Assembly (NCBI GenBank): GCA_027347985.1
Contig: DAIEQH010000003.1
Coordinates: forward strand, 1 to 33,593
Direction of reading: 5' to 3'
DNA: 33,593 nt
Source: Candidatus Nomurabacteria bacterium
Lineage (GTDB): Bacteria > Patescibacteriota > Minisyncoccia > Phycocordibacterales > UBA9973
Part shown: positions 7,936 through 16,377 of the stretch, one piece after another
Layout: every line of letters starts with the position of its first letter
How positions within the stretch are numbered: the stretch's first letter is position 1
Notes under the pieces: generated by a model
Seen by the model: the letters and a program-made list of their open reading frames with translations, nothing else
The model's database searches: none
Told to the model about the DNA's origin: nothing
Translations under genes and position numbers: made by a program

Positions 7936-8345
7936 AATTTTTTGCTGTTAAACTAATAAAAGCACCTCCAATTCTAAAATGGTTTAATGCTTTTAAAAAT
8001 TCAGCAACAAAAAAAAGACTGAATCAAAAAAACATAAAGCCAATTTAGTTAGGTTTACATTTCCTTAATCCAATCTTCTTTCGACACAATAGTATTTTGA
8101 GACAGTGCTCGATCTATTGTGTCGCAGTTGTTTTGATTAGACCTAAATTAATTAACCATTTATACTTTTGAATGAGTATGGTTGCCCAGCACTTTAGATC
8201 AATTAATTTTGGAATATTTTAAGTTAAAAAGGTACTAACCTAATAATATCACGTAGTAAAAAGGAGTCAACCGACTGTGGAATTAATCATATGTGGTTAC
8301 ACAATAAAGAGTGGAAAAATCAAGGGAAAATGATAAAATAATCTT
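7936..8345. promoter_or_regulatory. Divergent intergenic region with a long imperfect palindrome (8042-8153)
   Basis: This 410-bp gap separates the minus-strand packaging module from the plus-strand cluster. It contains nested inverted repeats: an 11-bp perfect inner pair CGACACAATAG (8082-8092) / CTATTGTGTCG (8114-8124) around 21 nt, and an outer pair AATTTAGTTAGGT (8042-8054) / ACCTAAATTAATT (8141-8153) matching at 11 of 13 positions. Partial matches (TTAATC...GATTA) lie between them. Close to the 8346 start codon, TGA-TAAAAT (8331-8339) could be an extended -10. I see no RNA gene or convincing ORF. The palindrome could be an operator, an attachment-type site or a replication/packaging signal. 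Confidence 0.45.
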
Positions 8346-11300
8346 ATGTCTAGCAAAGACAACATTAATGAATCAGAAAAACCTCTTGATAACGCAAAAG
8401 GAGTATTGAAATTTTCAAGTGATCGCCAAAAAAAGATATGGCGTGCGTTGGCAAAGTTACATCCAAAATTTGGCAAAAAAATTGCTAGTATTTTCGAGGG
8501 CATAATACTTGCGTTAAACGACAATAACCCTGAAAAAATTTCTATTGTTTCTCACTTAGCAAGAGAACTTACTGAAGTTCTACCTATATACATTTCCGGT
8601 ATTCCAATAAGACAAAAGAGAGCGACTGACGATGAAATCAAAAAAGGTTTGAACAATATATTAAAGATGCTAAAAAGCGGGAAGAAATCTGATGAAAAAA
8701 TAAAAGATGTTGTTGAGAATCTCATAGCACAAATACCAGAACAAAAATCTCAACGTGAACAATTAAGAAAAATTGTTGACTCACATAAGGTTCTCGGATC
8801 TCGCCCATCTTATCTTAACGATGAATTTATAAAGCAATGGATGATAGTAAATAGATATTTTTTAAAATACTGTCATCATAGTGAATTGAAAAACTTACGT
8901 GACGATCCATTTTCTGAGGCAGAACTTAATGCAAATTTGAATACCTTTGAAGTGTTGATCTATAGAATTTTAGTAAAGGAACCGTTTTTTGACACTATGA
9001 AAGAGATAGATAGGCTTATGGGCATAGATAATCCCATAGAAAGAGACGCAGACGAGTTAATGAGACACATAGTAGAACCACAACATCGCAGATATTTTTT
9101 TGAGAGATGCGATAATCCAAATTGGCTAAACCTTTTGAACAAGAGAAATGCCTTTTCTTCCCCACAAGAACCTCTAAAAAAAGACGGATACATACAGTTT
9201 ATTCCATGGCCAGAATCAAAATATTTAGTGAGGGTAGCACATAAAAAACCCTTAGAGGTTTATAAAATAATAGAAAAATTAACATCTGATAACCAGACGG
9301 TATTGTACGACTTTTTAAAAGCCGCATTGGATTCACCTGTAAACATTTCCGCTATGTATGCAAATTTAATTGTAAAAAAGAAATGGCTACAAGGTCCATA
9401 TAATTTAAGTTTGCCAGATCAAGTTGCAGATCTAATGGAAAAACTTGCAAAAGGTAAAAAAGGGAAAGAGGCACTTTATCTTGCCAATGAACTATTTAGG
9501 TTAAGAATAGACAAGCAACGTGCCCCTAAAGATCGAGATGAATTGAGATTTTTCCATCCAGATGCAAAACCTTACTACGACGAATGGCAATTCAAAGAGA
9601 TTGTCGGTAAAAAAACGAAGGAACTTGCTAAAATAAAACCAAAAGAACTATTCAATACATACATTCAAAAACTAAAAGAAGCCATCGAACTTGAAAAACG
9701 AGGGAATAAAGATGGTAATTTCTATGAATACTCACACATTTGGAGACCAAATTTATCTATATCAAGAAACAAAACAGAGGATGCAAAAAATATTTTACTT
9801 GATGGTATTATTCAACTAATAGAACAGTATAAAAATGATCCTGTAATACTAAAACAATTTTCCGTTGTCCTTCGTAAATGTTCTTATGCTCTTTTCAGAA
9901 GAATTGAGATGTTTTTGTATAAGTTTGATTCTAATATTTTTACCAAAGAGTCAGAAAAGATATTAAGAAATAGAAGAATAATAATCGCTTACAATTTGAG
10001 ACGTGAATATCTACCGCTACTTGAAATCATGTACGACAAAATCTCTACCTCTTCAAAGAAATATATTTTAAAAGTCATAGAAGGAGGCCCTGATTTCAAG
10101 AAACCCAAAGATTATACAGACGAACAATTTGAGAGGATGACATCCAATTGGAAATCTCTCTACCTATCTCCCATAAAAGACAAACTTTCAAAGGGGTATT
10201 CAGATAAATATAGTAAAATAATTAAAAAATATGATAAACCAATTGACGATGATGGCGAAATGACAGTTTGGGATGGTGGTAAAAGTCCAATTTCGGCTGA
10301 AGATCTTTCGAAATTAGACGCTGATGAAACCCTGAAATACTTAGCCGATTACAAAATGCCAGATGATCCTTTTGGAAGGCACTCCTCTTCTGGTTTGGGC
10401 ATGATATTTTCCGGCCTTGTTGCAGAAAATCCAGAAAAATATGTTCCAACAGCGAAAAACTTTTTTGAAAGAAAAACTCGTCCAATATATTTTTATCATT
10501 TAATACATGGATTAAGAGAATCATTGGTAAAGAAAAAGTGTTTCAGTTGGAAACCAATTATAGAACTATGTTATAGAATCGTAGTAAAAAAAGAATATAA
10601 TTCAGAGCCTGTAAATAACGACGAACAAGACTGGAATTCTGTAAGACTTGCCATTGCCGATTTCTTAGGAAGAGCATTGGGGGATGATACTTGCGAAATC
10701 CCTACCATATTTAGAAAAGAAATATGGGATATAGTATCAAATCTAGCGGAAGATCAGGACCCCACCCCTGAGTATGAACATAAAGATAGCGAAGGCGGCT
10801 TAGATCCTATGACTCTAGCAATAAATACAGTGCGTGGAGAAGCCATGCATGCAGTTGTAAATTATGGTCTTTGGATTGCTCGAAATCTTCCAGATAAATC
10901 TATTGAGGTAAAGATGCCAGAAGAGATGGAAGAATTACTCAATAAGCATTTAGATATTAAACAAGATCCCTCATTGGCCATCCGTTCAGTGTATGGATGG
11001 AGATTACCCAATTTACACTATTTAAATAAACCTTGGATAGAAAAAAATAAAGAAAAGATTTTTGCAAAAGACTCGCCGGATTATCTACTGGCAGCATGGG
11101 AAGGATATTTAGCCAATAATATTCTTAAGGAAGTATTTTCTATACTTAAGCAACAATATTATGACTTTATTCCATATCTAGGGACTCTTGAAAAGAAAGG
11201 GTATCGTGCGGCAGATATAGATCAACGGTTTCCACAACATGTGGCAGTTATTTATGCAAATGAACCAGAGCATGAAGATTTTGTAGATTATTTTTTTAAA

Positions 11301-11816
11301 ACAGCTCCTGTAAAAACTCGCGCAGAAGCAATAAATTTTATCGGCCGAGTAATATTAAGACAACTTGAAGCATTCCCAAACAAAGAAGAAGTTAAAAAAA
11401 GGTTGGGCAATTTATGGGATAAAAGAATTTCTCTTTCTGAAGAACAAACTGAAACGGAAGAACTAAAAGAATTTGGTTGGTGGTTTAAAGTAAGCCCATT
11501 CTCTAAAAAAGAGACTTTGGAACGAACTATAAAAACCCTCAAACTCATTAAAGGTGTTATTAACGTACCCTACGAAATTGCAGAAGAACTCAAAATATAT
11601 GCTAAGGAATTGCCAGTTGAAACTATCACCTTGCTTGATTTAATTGTTAGAGCAGAGAGAGAGAATTACGAGCATCTTTATAAAAAGGAAGAGTATAGAG
11701 AAGTTATAAAGATAGTAAAAGCTACCGGGAACAAAACAGCAAACAAGATTGTTAAAGATCTTATTAATTATTTAGGGTCAATCGGGTTGATTGATGATTT
11801 CAGAGACCTTCTCTAA
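8346..11816 (+). CDS. Large predominantly helical protein of unknown function (candidate defence protein)
   Basis: I do not recognise a named family. The 1156-aa protein is charged (Lys/Glu/Asp-rich), mostly predicted helix by eye, with no signal peptide, membrane segment, P-loop or obvious catalytic triad. Residues about 25-90 (IWRALAKLHPKFGKKIASIF, NPEKISIVSHLARELTEVLP) resemble, from memory, the N-terminal 'H..RE' helical region of several large proteins in bacterial defence islands. The central and C-terminal parts read like HEAT/ARM-type repeats, which suggests a scaffold or sensor. It starts the four-gene plus-strand cluster, and its stop is 4 nt before the next ATG (or overlapped by 26 nt if the earlier start is used), so the two are almost certainly co-expressed. 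Antiviral function is inference from context. Confidence 0.8.
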   Translation: MSSKDNINESEKPLDNAKGVLKFSSDRQKKIWRALAKLHPKFGKKIASIFEGIILALNDNNPEKISIVSHLARELTEVLPIYISGIPIRQKRATDDEIKKGLNNILKMLKSGKKSDEKIKDVVENLIAQIPEQKSQREQLRKIVDSHKVLGSRPSYLNDEFIKQWMIVNRYFLKYCHHSELKNLRDDPFSEAELNANLNTFEVLIYRILVKEPFFDTMKEIDRLMGIDNPIERDADELMRHIVEPQHRRYFFERCDNPNWLNLLNKRNAFSSPQEPLKKDGYIQFIPWPESKYLVRVAHKKPLEVYKIIEKLTSDNQTVLYDFLKAALDSPVNISAMYANLIVKKKWLQGPYNLSLPDQVADLMEKLAKGKKGKEALYLANELFRLRIDKQRAPKDRDELRFFHPDAKPYYDEWQFKEIVGKKTKELAKIKPKELFNTYIQKLKEAIELEKRGNKDGNFYEYSHIWRPNLSISRNKTEDAKNILLDGIIQLIEQYKNDPVILKQFSVVLRKCSYALFRRIEMFLYKFDSNIFTKESEKILRNRRIIIAYNLRREYLPLLEIMYDKISTSSKKYILKVIEGGPDFKKPKDYTDEQFERMTSNWKSLYLSPIKDKLSKGYSDKYSKIIKKYDKPIDDDGEMTVWDGGKSPISAEDLSKLDADETLKYLADYKMPDDPFGRHSSSGLGMIFSGLVAENPEKYVPTAKNFFERKTRPIYFYHLIHGLRESLVKKKCFSWKPIIELCYRIVVKKEYNSEPVNNDEQDWNSVRLAIADFLGRALGDDTCEIPTIFRKEIWDIVSNLAEDQDPTPEYEHKDSEGGLDPMTLAINTVRGEAMHAVVNYGLWIARNLPDKSIEVKMPEEMEELLNKHLDIKQDPSLAIRSVYGWRLPNLHYLNKPWIEKNKEKIFAKDSPDYLLAAWEGYLANNILKEVFSILKQQYYDFIPYLGTLEKKGYRAADIDQRFPQHVAVIYANEPEHEDFVDYFFKTAPVKTRAEAINFIGRVILRQLEAFPNKEEVKKRLGNLWDKRISLSEEQTETEELKEFGWWFKVSPFSKKETLERTIKTLKLIKGVINVPYEIAEELKIYAKELPVETITLLDLIVRAERENYEHLYKKEEYREVIKIVKATGNKTANKIVKDLINYLGSIGLIDDFRDLL

Positions 11817-11820
11817 TTTT

Positions 11821-13584
11821 ATGGCAATAAATACAAAAATAGTTACACATCTTACTTACAAAGAACTCTTTGATTCTTTTGAAAAAAACGGAACTGTTTT
11901 TCCAATAAGTATCTTGAAGGCAAGCGAAGATATTGAAACACAAATAGAATATCTGCTGACTAACATGAATCCCGTTGAAATGACACAGTTCAGTTCTTTT
12001 CTTAACATGATATGCCAGACAAGAGATACTGATAAAACCATGATTAGAGGCATATCGCTATTGGAAGAAACCGGGATTATTCAAAAAGGAAGAGGCTTCT
12101 CAAATAAGATAGTTTTTCATAGAGAGAACTTATTAAACCTGATCGGGCAAATACTTTCTAAAAAATTAAATGGTAAAGATCAATTAACAGGACCTGGACA
12201 TACGGCGAACCAGAAAAAATACACAGAGGCTATTTTATTAAATAATGATCTGGCGAGCATGGAAGCTGAAGCAAACGGCACGAAAAATGGGATTTTTATC
12301 CGTGATTATTTTATAAGAGAATATCCCCACTATTACCTTCCTGATATTGCTAGGCTTATGTATGGGCATAGGATAGTTCGTTATAGATATTGTTTTGAAC
12401 AATTGCTTCCAAACTTAGACAAAGTAAATATAGACGAAATAAATAAAGGAATTAATGCCTTTGAACAAAATTCAGGAGTAACACTTCAGGAATATATAAA
12501 AGTTCTTAATAGCCTTTATGCTTGGTTTTTTGAGATCCCTTTTCAGAACGAGAAAAATCCACCTGCTCTAGGTACTCAAAAATTTGGTTTCGATTTTCAA
12601 CATTTGAGTTCATTTTACATACAAGCATCTTTGTTTAAGCAAGATCCGTCATTTCTTAAAGCAATTAGTCATTTATCAAAAGATATTAATGCACTAAGGT
12701 CTGCATTGGAACAAGAGGATCAAAGGCCGAGGGATCCAATAACTGGATACAATAAATATATTCGGGTGTTTTTTGATAACCCTGTATTTAAAATATCAGA
12801 AGATTTTTACTGTATCATAGACCTAAAATTTATTATTGAGAACGTATGCGGCGGATTACTTTGGAGAATTAAAAGTGAGGGAAATTTGCAGAATTTTAAA
12901 TCAGCTTATGGTCGTCTTTTAGAAAAGTATTTCCAATTTATAATTCAGAATATTTTTAAGAATACTAAGGTCAGCTTTGGGGAAACTGCTGGAGCTGACG
13001 CCGTAATCGAAACCGATGATTGCATCTTCGTTATGGAATTTACTACGGAATATTATAGACTGTCTTCTTTGTATAACCCAACGGCTGATGGTTTTCTAGA
13101 TGACGCTTATCGTATTTTGTTCAACACAGGTAAGGATGATCCTAGAGCAAGAAATAAAGATGATAAAGGAAAATTAATTAAGCTTAATCAATACATTGAA
13201 GATAATAAAAGTAAGGGTAAAAAAATTATCCCAGTTATCGTTACCGAAAACTTTTTAGGTAATCATGATTTATTTAATGAATTTGATAATTTCTGCAATT
13301 CAGAAATAGCAACAAAAAATCTTACAAACTTAGAAGGGATACCCCCAATGTTTCTATGTTTAGATGATCTTGAGACTTTTTGGGGTCTGTTTGATCCAAA
13401 GGACGCGGTTAAGGGATTTGTGGGCTTTAATGACTACTGGGTATCAAAAGAAAAGGAGTCCTTATTCCATAATCCTTCCTCTGGAATGTGTAAATTTATT
13501 GAGGAAATAAATAATAAAGAACCTAGAATAAATAATCATGAATTTGCTGATTTTTTCTCACCCAAGCAAACATTTAAGGAATAA
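11821..13584 (+). CDS. Protein of unknown function with degenerate PD-(D/E)XK-like C-terminal domain
   Basis: The N-terminal ~130 residues look like a helical/winged-helix module (MTQFSSFLNMICQTR...GISLLEETGIIQKGRGFSNKIVF) and the middle is helical. The C-terminal part carries a nuclease-like pattern: helix GRLLEKYFQFIIQNIF with a glutamate, then GADAVIETDDCIFVMEFTTEYY. The strand pair and acidic residues match PD-(D/E)XK, but the usual ExK is EFT, so lysine is missing and activity is uncertain. I start at ATG 11821 (MAINTK), 4 nt after the previous stop. The track's ATG at 11791 would overlap the 1156-aa gene by 26 nt, and no Shine-Dalgarno decides between them. As the immediate partner of the large helical protein it may be the effector of a two-component system. 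No named family is recognised. Confidence 0.8.
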   Translation: MAINTKIVTHLTYKELFDSFEKNGTVFPISILKASEDIETQIEYLLTNMNPVEMTQFSSFLNMICQTRDTDKTMIRGISLLEETGIIQKGRGFSNKIVFHRENLLNLIGQILSKKLNGKDQLTGPGHTANQKKYTEAILLNNDLASMEAEANGTKNGIFIRDYFIREYPHYYLPDIARLMYGHRIVRYRYCFEQLLPNLDKVNIDEINKGINAFEQNSGVTLQEYIKVLNSLYAWFFEIPFQNEKNPPALGTQKFGFDFQHLSSFYIQASLFKQDPSFLKAISHLSKDINALRSALEQEDQRPRDPITGYNKYIRVFFDNPVFKISEDFYCIIDLKFIIENVCGGLLWRIKSEGNLQNFKSAYGRLLEKYFQFIIQNIFKNTKVSFGETAGADAVIETDDCIFVMEFTTEYYRLSSLYNPTADGFLDDAYRILFNTGKDDPRARNKDDKGKLIKLNQYIEDNKSKGKKIIPVIVTENFLGNHDLFNEFDNFCNSEIATKNLTNLEGIPPMFLCLDDLETFWGLFDPKDAVKGFVGFNDYWVSKEKESLFHNPSSGMCKFIEEINNKEPRINNHEFADFFSPKQTFKE

Positions 13585-13617
13585 TAGGGTAAGCCTGGGC
13601 AAAAGGTTTAATAAAAA

Positions 13618-14067
13618 ATGTTGGAACTTATAGATAGAAATTTAAAAATGATTAACATAGAACACGCAAGAGATTTTATACAAAAGCATCAAGATCAAGT
13701 TACTGATCTTTTTATTACCTATCAAATGATAGAAATGATGTTTTTTCTTAAACTTCACTTACCTGGGATATCAGAGATAGAAAACAGAGAAGATTATTTA
13801 GAGGGAGTAAATAAACAAATTAATTCAAAAACTTTTGGGAAATTAAAAAAAGTTTATTTAGAAAAATATCCCAATGACAAATATCAGTTGATTTTTGATA
13901 TGGAAGTTGTCGCAATACAAAGAAATAGTTTTATGCATTCTTTTTGCATGATTTTAGTCTTATGGGAAAATCAAGAAGAGATGAATACATGGGGAAAATT
14001 TCTTTTAGATGACTTTACAAAACAAGCTCATAATTTACTGGAAAAAGTATATGAATTACCAAATTAG
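13618..14067 (+). CDS. Small all-helical protein with HEPN-type RNxxxH motif
   Basis: This 149-aa protein is almost entirely helical by eye, has no membrane segment of convincing length, and contains VVAIQRNSFMHSFCMIL, in which R102-N-x-x-x-H107 matches the RX4-6H motif of HEPN ribonucleases and toxins. HEPN proteins cut RNA in toxin-antitoxin, abortive-infection and CRISPR contexts. A single short motif is thin evidence, so the fold needs structural confirmation. It lies 33 nt after the previous gene on the same strand and just before the NucS-like nuclease, consistent with membership of the cluster. No nucleotidyltransferase antitoxin (MNT) is next to it. Confidence 0.6.
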   Translation: MLELIDRNLKMINIEHARDFIQKHQDQVTDLFITYQMIEMMFFLKLHLPGISEIENREDYLEGVNKQINSKTFGKLKKVYLEKYPNDKYQLIFDMEVVAIQRNSFMHSFCMILVLWENQEEMNTWGKFLLDDFTKQAHNLLEKVYELPN

Positions 14068-14096
14068 GTAATATAATCATCTTCGTTTCTTTGTGT

Positions 14097-14102
14097 TATA
14101 AT
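14097..14102 (+). promoter_or_regulatory. -10 box close to the NucS-like gene start
   Basis: TATAAT lies 6 nt upstream of the ATG at 14109, preceded by TTTGTGT. If used, the transcript would be nearly leaderless, a pattern repeated elsewhere in the window. No strong -35 box is visible at 17 bp. Confidence 0.4.
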
Positions 14103-14108
14103 AAAAAT

Positions 14109-15248
14109 ATGGAAAACAATATCTTAAATTTATTTAATGAATTTCTAAAAAATTATGATGTGGAATCTAAGGATGCATTGTGGTCAGAACAGAGCTTAAA
14201 ATTTAGAAATTTTTGGCAAGATAAAATTTTCTCTCATTCCAAAGATGAGCTTAATGATACAGAGACTGATGAAATTATTAGGATATTAGATAGGAACGGT
14301 AGAGGTAATACAAAAGAGAGTGAGGCAGTGGCAAAAGCCATGATTGCTCAAGGTGCTTGGAGAAGAATGTTTAATGAACTAAAAAACAAACAACCATTAC
14401 ACGAATGTCTAGACAGAATATTTAAAAGCTCTGGGGATGAAAGAGAGAAGTTAATTAATCAACTATATAAATTAAATGAAGGAAATCGCAATAATTTAAC
14501 TGGACCAAGTGGCAACGCAATCAATGATATGATTTTTGCCTGGGACCCATCTTCTAATCTCAGCATTATATCCTTAAACGATCGCAAGAAAGTTCTTGAA
14601 TATTTTGGATTTGAAAATCGTACAGTTTTTGAAAAAGATTCAATTGGAGAAAAAATTGTTAAATCAAATGAAGATATTATTAAAGGTTTTAAGTCTTTAA
14701 GTATATATGGATCACCAAGAACAGTAAGCACATTTTTGTATTCAATCAATGTACAATCTCTTTGGAAAACTGAATCTGAAAAAGAGTTTACAAGCGTAAG
14801 TGAAGAAAAACCATCTCAAATAATAGGTGAAAATGAATCTTCGGATCAGACTTTGTTTTATATGGAAAAAGAACTTGAAAATTTTTTAATCAAAAACTGG
14901 GAAAAAACTGAATTGGGTAAAAAATATGATTTGATTGAAGAAGATGGAAAATTCAGCCAGCAATACCCAACTGGAGTTGGCCCAATAGATATTTTAGTAA
15001 AAGACAAAAAAGATGGAACATATATCGTGATTGAATTAAAGAGAAATCAAACAAGTGACGATACTATAGGTCAATTAGCTAGATATATGGGGTGGCTTAA
15101 AGAAAATAAAACAAACGGAAAAACAGTAAAAGGAATAATTATTACAGGAGGATATGATGAAAGACTTTATTATGCATCCCAAATGCTAATTGGTTGTGAA
15201 ATATACATATATCAGGTTGATTTCAAATTAAAAGAATTTAAAGAATAG
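14109..15248 (+). CDS. NucS/DUF91-like PD-(D/E)XK endonuclease domain protein
   Basis: This is a 379-aa protein. The C-terminal ~120 residues carry a clear nuclease core: MEKELENFLIKNW helix, GPIDILVKD (D294), YIVIELKRNQ (E309, K311), then GQLARYMGWL, the Q...Y pattern of the NucS/DUF91 and RecB-like families. The N-terminal ~230 residues (WSEQSLKFRNFWQDKIF, GNTKESEAVAKAMIAQGAWRRMF) are not recognised and probably provide specificity. The track start is a TTG at 14091; I use the ATG at 14109, just after a TATAAT box. NucS-type enzymes cleave branched or mismatched DNA, while similar domains in restriction-like proteins attack foreign DNA. It is the last gene of the plus-strand cluster. Catalytic residues look intact. 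Confidence 0.82.
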   Translation: MENNILNLFNEFLKNYDVESKDALWSEQSLKFRNFWQDKIFSHSKDELNDTETDEIIRILDRNGRGNTKESEAVAKAMIAQGAWRRMFNELKNKQPLHECLDRIFKSSGDEREKLINQLYKLNEGNRNNLTGPSGNAINDMIFAWDPSSNLSIISLNDRKKVLEYFGFENRTVFEKDSIGEKIVKSNEDIIKGFKSLSIYGSPRTVSTFLYSINVQSLWKTESEKEFTSVSEEKPSQIIGENESSDQTLFYMEKELENFLIKNWEKTELGKKYDLIEEDGKFSQQYPTGVGPIDILVKDKKDGTYIVIELKRNQTSDDTIGQLARYMGWLKENKTNGKTVKGIIITGGYDERLYYASQMLIGCEIYIYQVDFKLKEFKE

Positions 15249-15307
15249 TGACAATCAACTGCAACTTTTGTATCTGATTTTATGTCACTTTTGTCACTTT
15301 CTAGGGT

Positions 15308-15395
15308 GCTCGAGACGCGTCGTTTTGGTATAATAAAATTATTAGAAATAACATTACTGGGCAAGGAACTAAAAGGTTCTAGCTCGAGAACGCCC
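15308..15395. repeat. Imperfect direct repeat at the island/backbone junction
   Basis: GCTCGAGA-CGC (15308-15318) recurs as GCTCGAGAACGC (15382-15393). Both are preceded by TTCTA(G), separated from the core by GGGT in the first copy. Between them lies TGG-TATAAT (15326-15334), and the second copy is part of a small folded segment (GGAAC...GGTTC, GTTCT...AGAAC). This convergent gap (15249-15407) holds no gene. The repeat could be a junction scar, part of a terminator, or chance. Confidence 0.3.
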
Positions 15396-15407
15396 GCAGA
15401 GATATTT

Positions 15408-16373
15408 TTATTCCAAAATTAGTTTTTTGAATTCCTCTACCATGGGGACTTGTTCTGGTTCTAGACCATATTCTAGGGCTAGATAATAGGCAGTCCAGTC
15501 GGCCAAGAGAAGGGAAGAGAAAATTTTATGCCAGACATTTTCGTTTTTTATTTCTATCGTTTCAACTTTTAAATTGCGGTCTTTATATAATTTTTCCAAG
15601 ACTTGCATCCTTTTTAGTATTTTTGGATTGTCTCCCATATCTTTCAAAATAATAAAATAGAATTTATTACTTAATTCTTTGGTTGAATCTACCACATCAA
15701 AACCCGTCATCTCATTGTGATTTAATTCAGGTAAGACATTATGAAAAGCGGGGATTTTTCCTGTTTCATTAAATTTTATTTTCCAAATTTCTGCCAAAGA
15801 GGAATTATGATTTGAAGCATAGATAACAGGAACATAATTTTTCAATTTCTTTGCGAAACTTTTTCCAGCCTCCTCATAATCAAGTGGATTTAAAGTTGCT
15901 TCTAGGCCACTTGTTTCTTTTAATGCACTTTCTTCACCCATTACTTTCAAGAGTGCTTTAATAGAAAGGCCTAAAGCCATACGAGGTTGAAGCCTCACAT
16001 TTGGCATTTCTATATACGGAGTATTATTTTCCTTAGCTAGAGATAATAATTTACCACCAGCGACAACTACAACTATGTCTAGGTTTTTTTCTTTCGCCTC
16101 TAAGTAAGCATTAATTACTTCTTCTGTATTTCCAGAATAAGAACTTAAAATGACAAGTTTATTTTTTAATGCCTCATCTCCTAGTGGCAAACAATAATCA
16201 TGACGAATAATGATATCAATTTTGGGATTCCAAGTTTTTAGAATTTGAGCTGCCAAAGCAGAGCCACCCATACCAACCAAGATAAACTCTTTTTTGGCAA
16301 CAAATTTGTCGAGATTTTTAATCTCTGGTTCATATGAAAACTGTTTATTGAAGTTTTTTATTGATTCGTACAT
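15408..16373 (-). CDS. Bifunctional phosphoglucose/phosphomannose isomerase (SIS domain)
   Basis: The enzyme interconverts glucose-6-P or mannose-6-P with fructose-6-P. At 321 aa it is the short, archaeal-type PGI/PMI rather than classical PGI. SIS-domain motifs are present: FILVGMGGSALAAQIL, VILSSYSGNTEEVI, and the catalytic segment VLPELNHNEMTGFD containing the family Glu/His. It is 4 nt downstream of dedA on the same strand, suggesting a short dsbA-like/dedA/pgi transcription unit. The island ends in the convergent gap beyond its stop codon. Cytoplasmic. Confidence 0.9.
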   Translation of the reverse strand: MYESIKNFNKQFSYEPEIKNLDKFVAKKEFILVGMGGSALAAQILKTWNPKIDIIIRHDYCLPLGDEALKNKLVILSSYSGNTEEVINAYLEAKEKNLDIVVVVAGGKLLSLAKENNTPYIEMPNVRLQPRMALGLSIKALLKVMGEESALKETSGLEATLNPLDYEEAGKSFAKKLKNYVPVIYASNHNSSLAEIWKIKFNETGKIPAFHNVLPELNHNEMTGFDVVDSTKELSNKFYFIILKDMGDNPKILKRMQVLEKLYKDRNLKVETIEIKNENVWHKIFSSLLLADWTAYYLALEYGLEPEQVPMVEEFKKLILE

Positions 16374-16377
16374 TACT

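Noticed and set aside
10222-10524. 100-aa minus-strand ORF
   Set aside because: Antisense shadow inside the 1156-aa gene; no start signal and low-complexity Phe/His composition.
15361-15400. Possible tRNA or tRNA 3' remnant (GGTTCTAGCTCGAGAAC)
   Set aside because: The loop is 6 nt without a TTC-type T-loop, and no acceptor or anticodon arm can be drawn.
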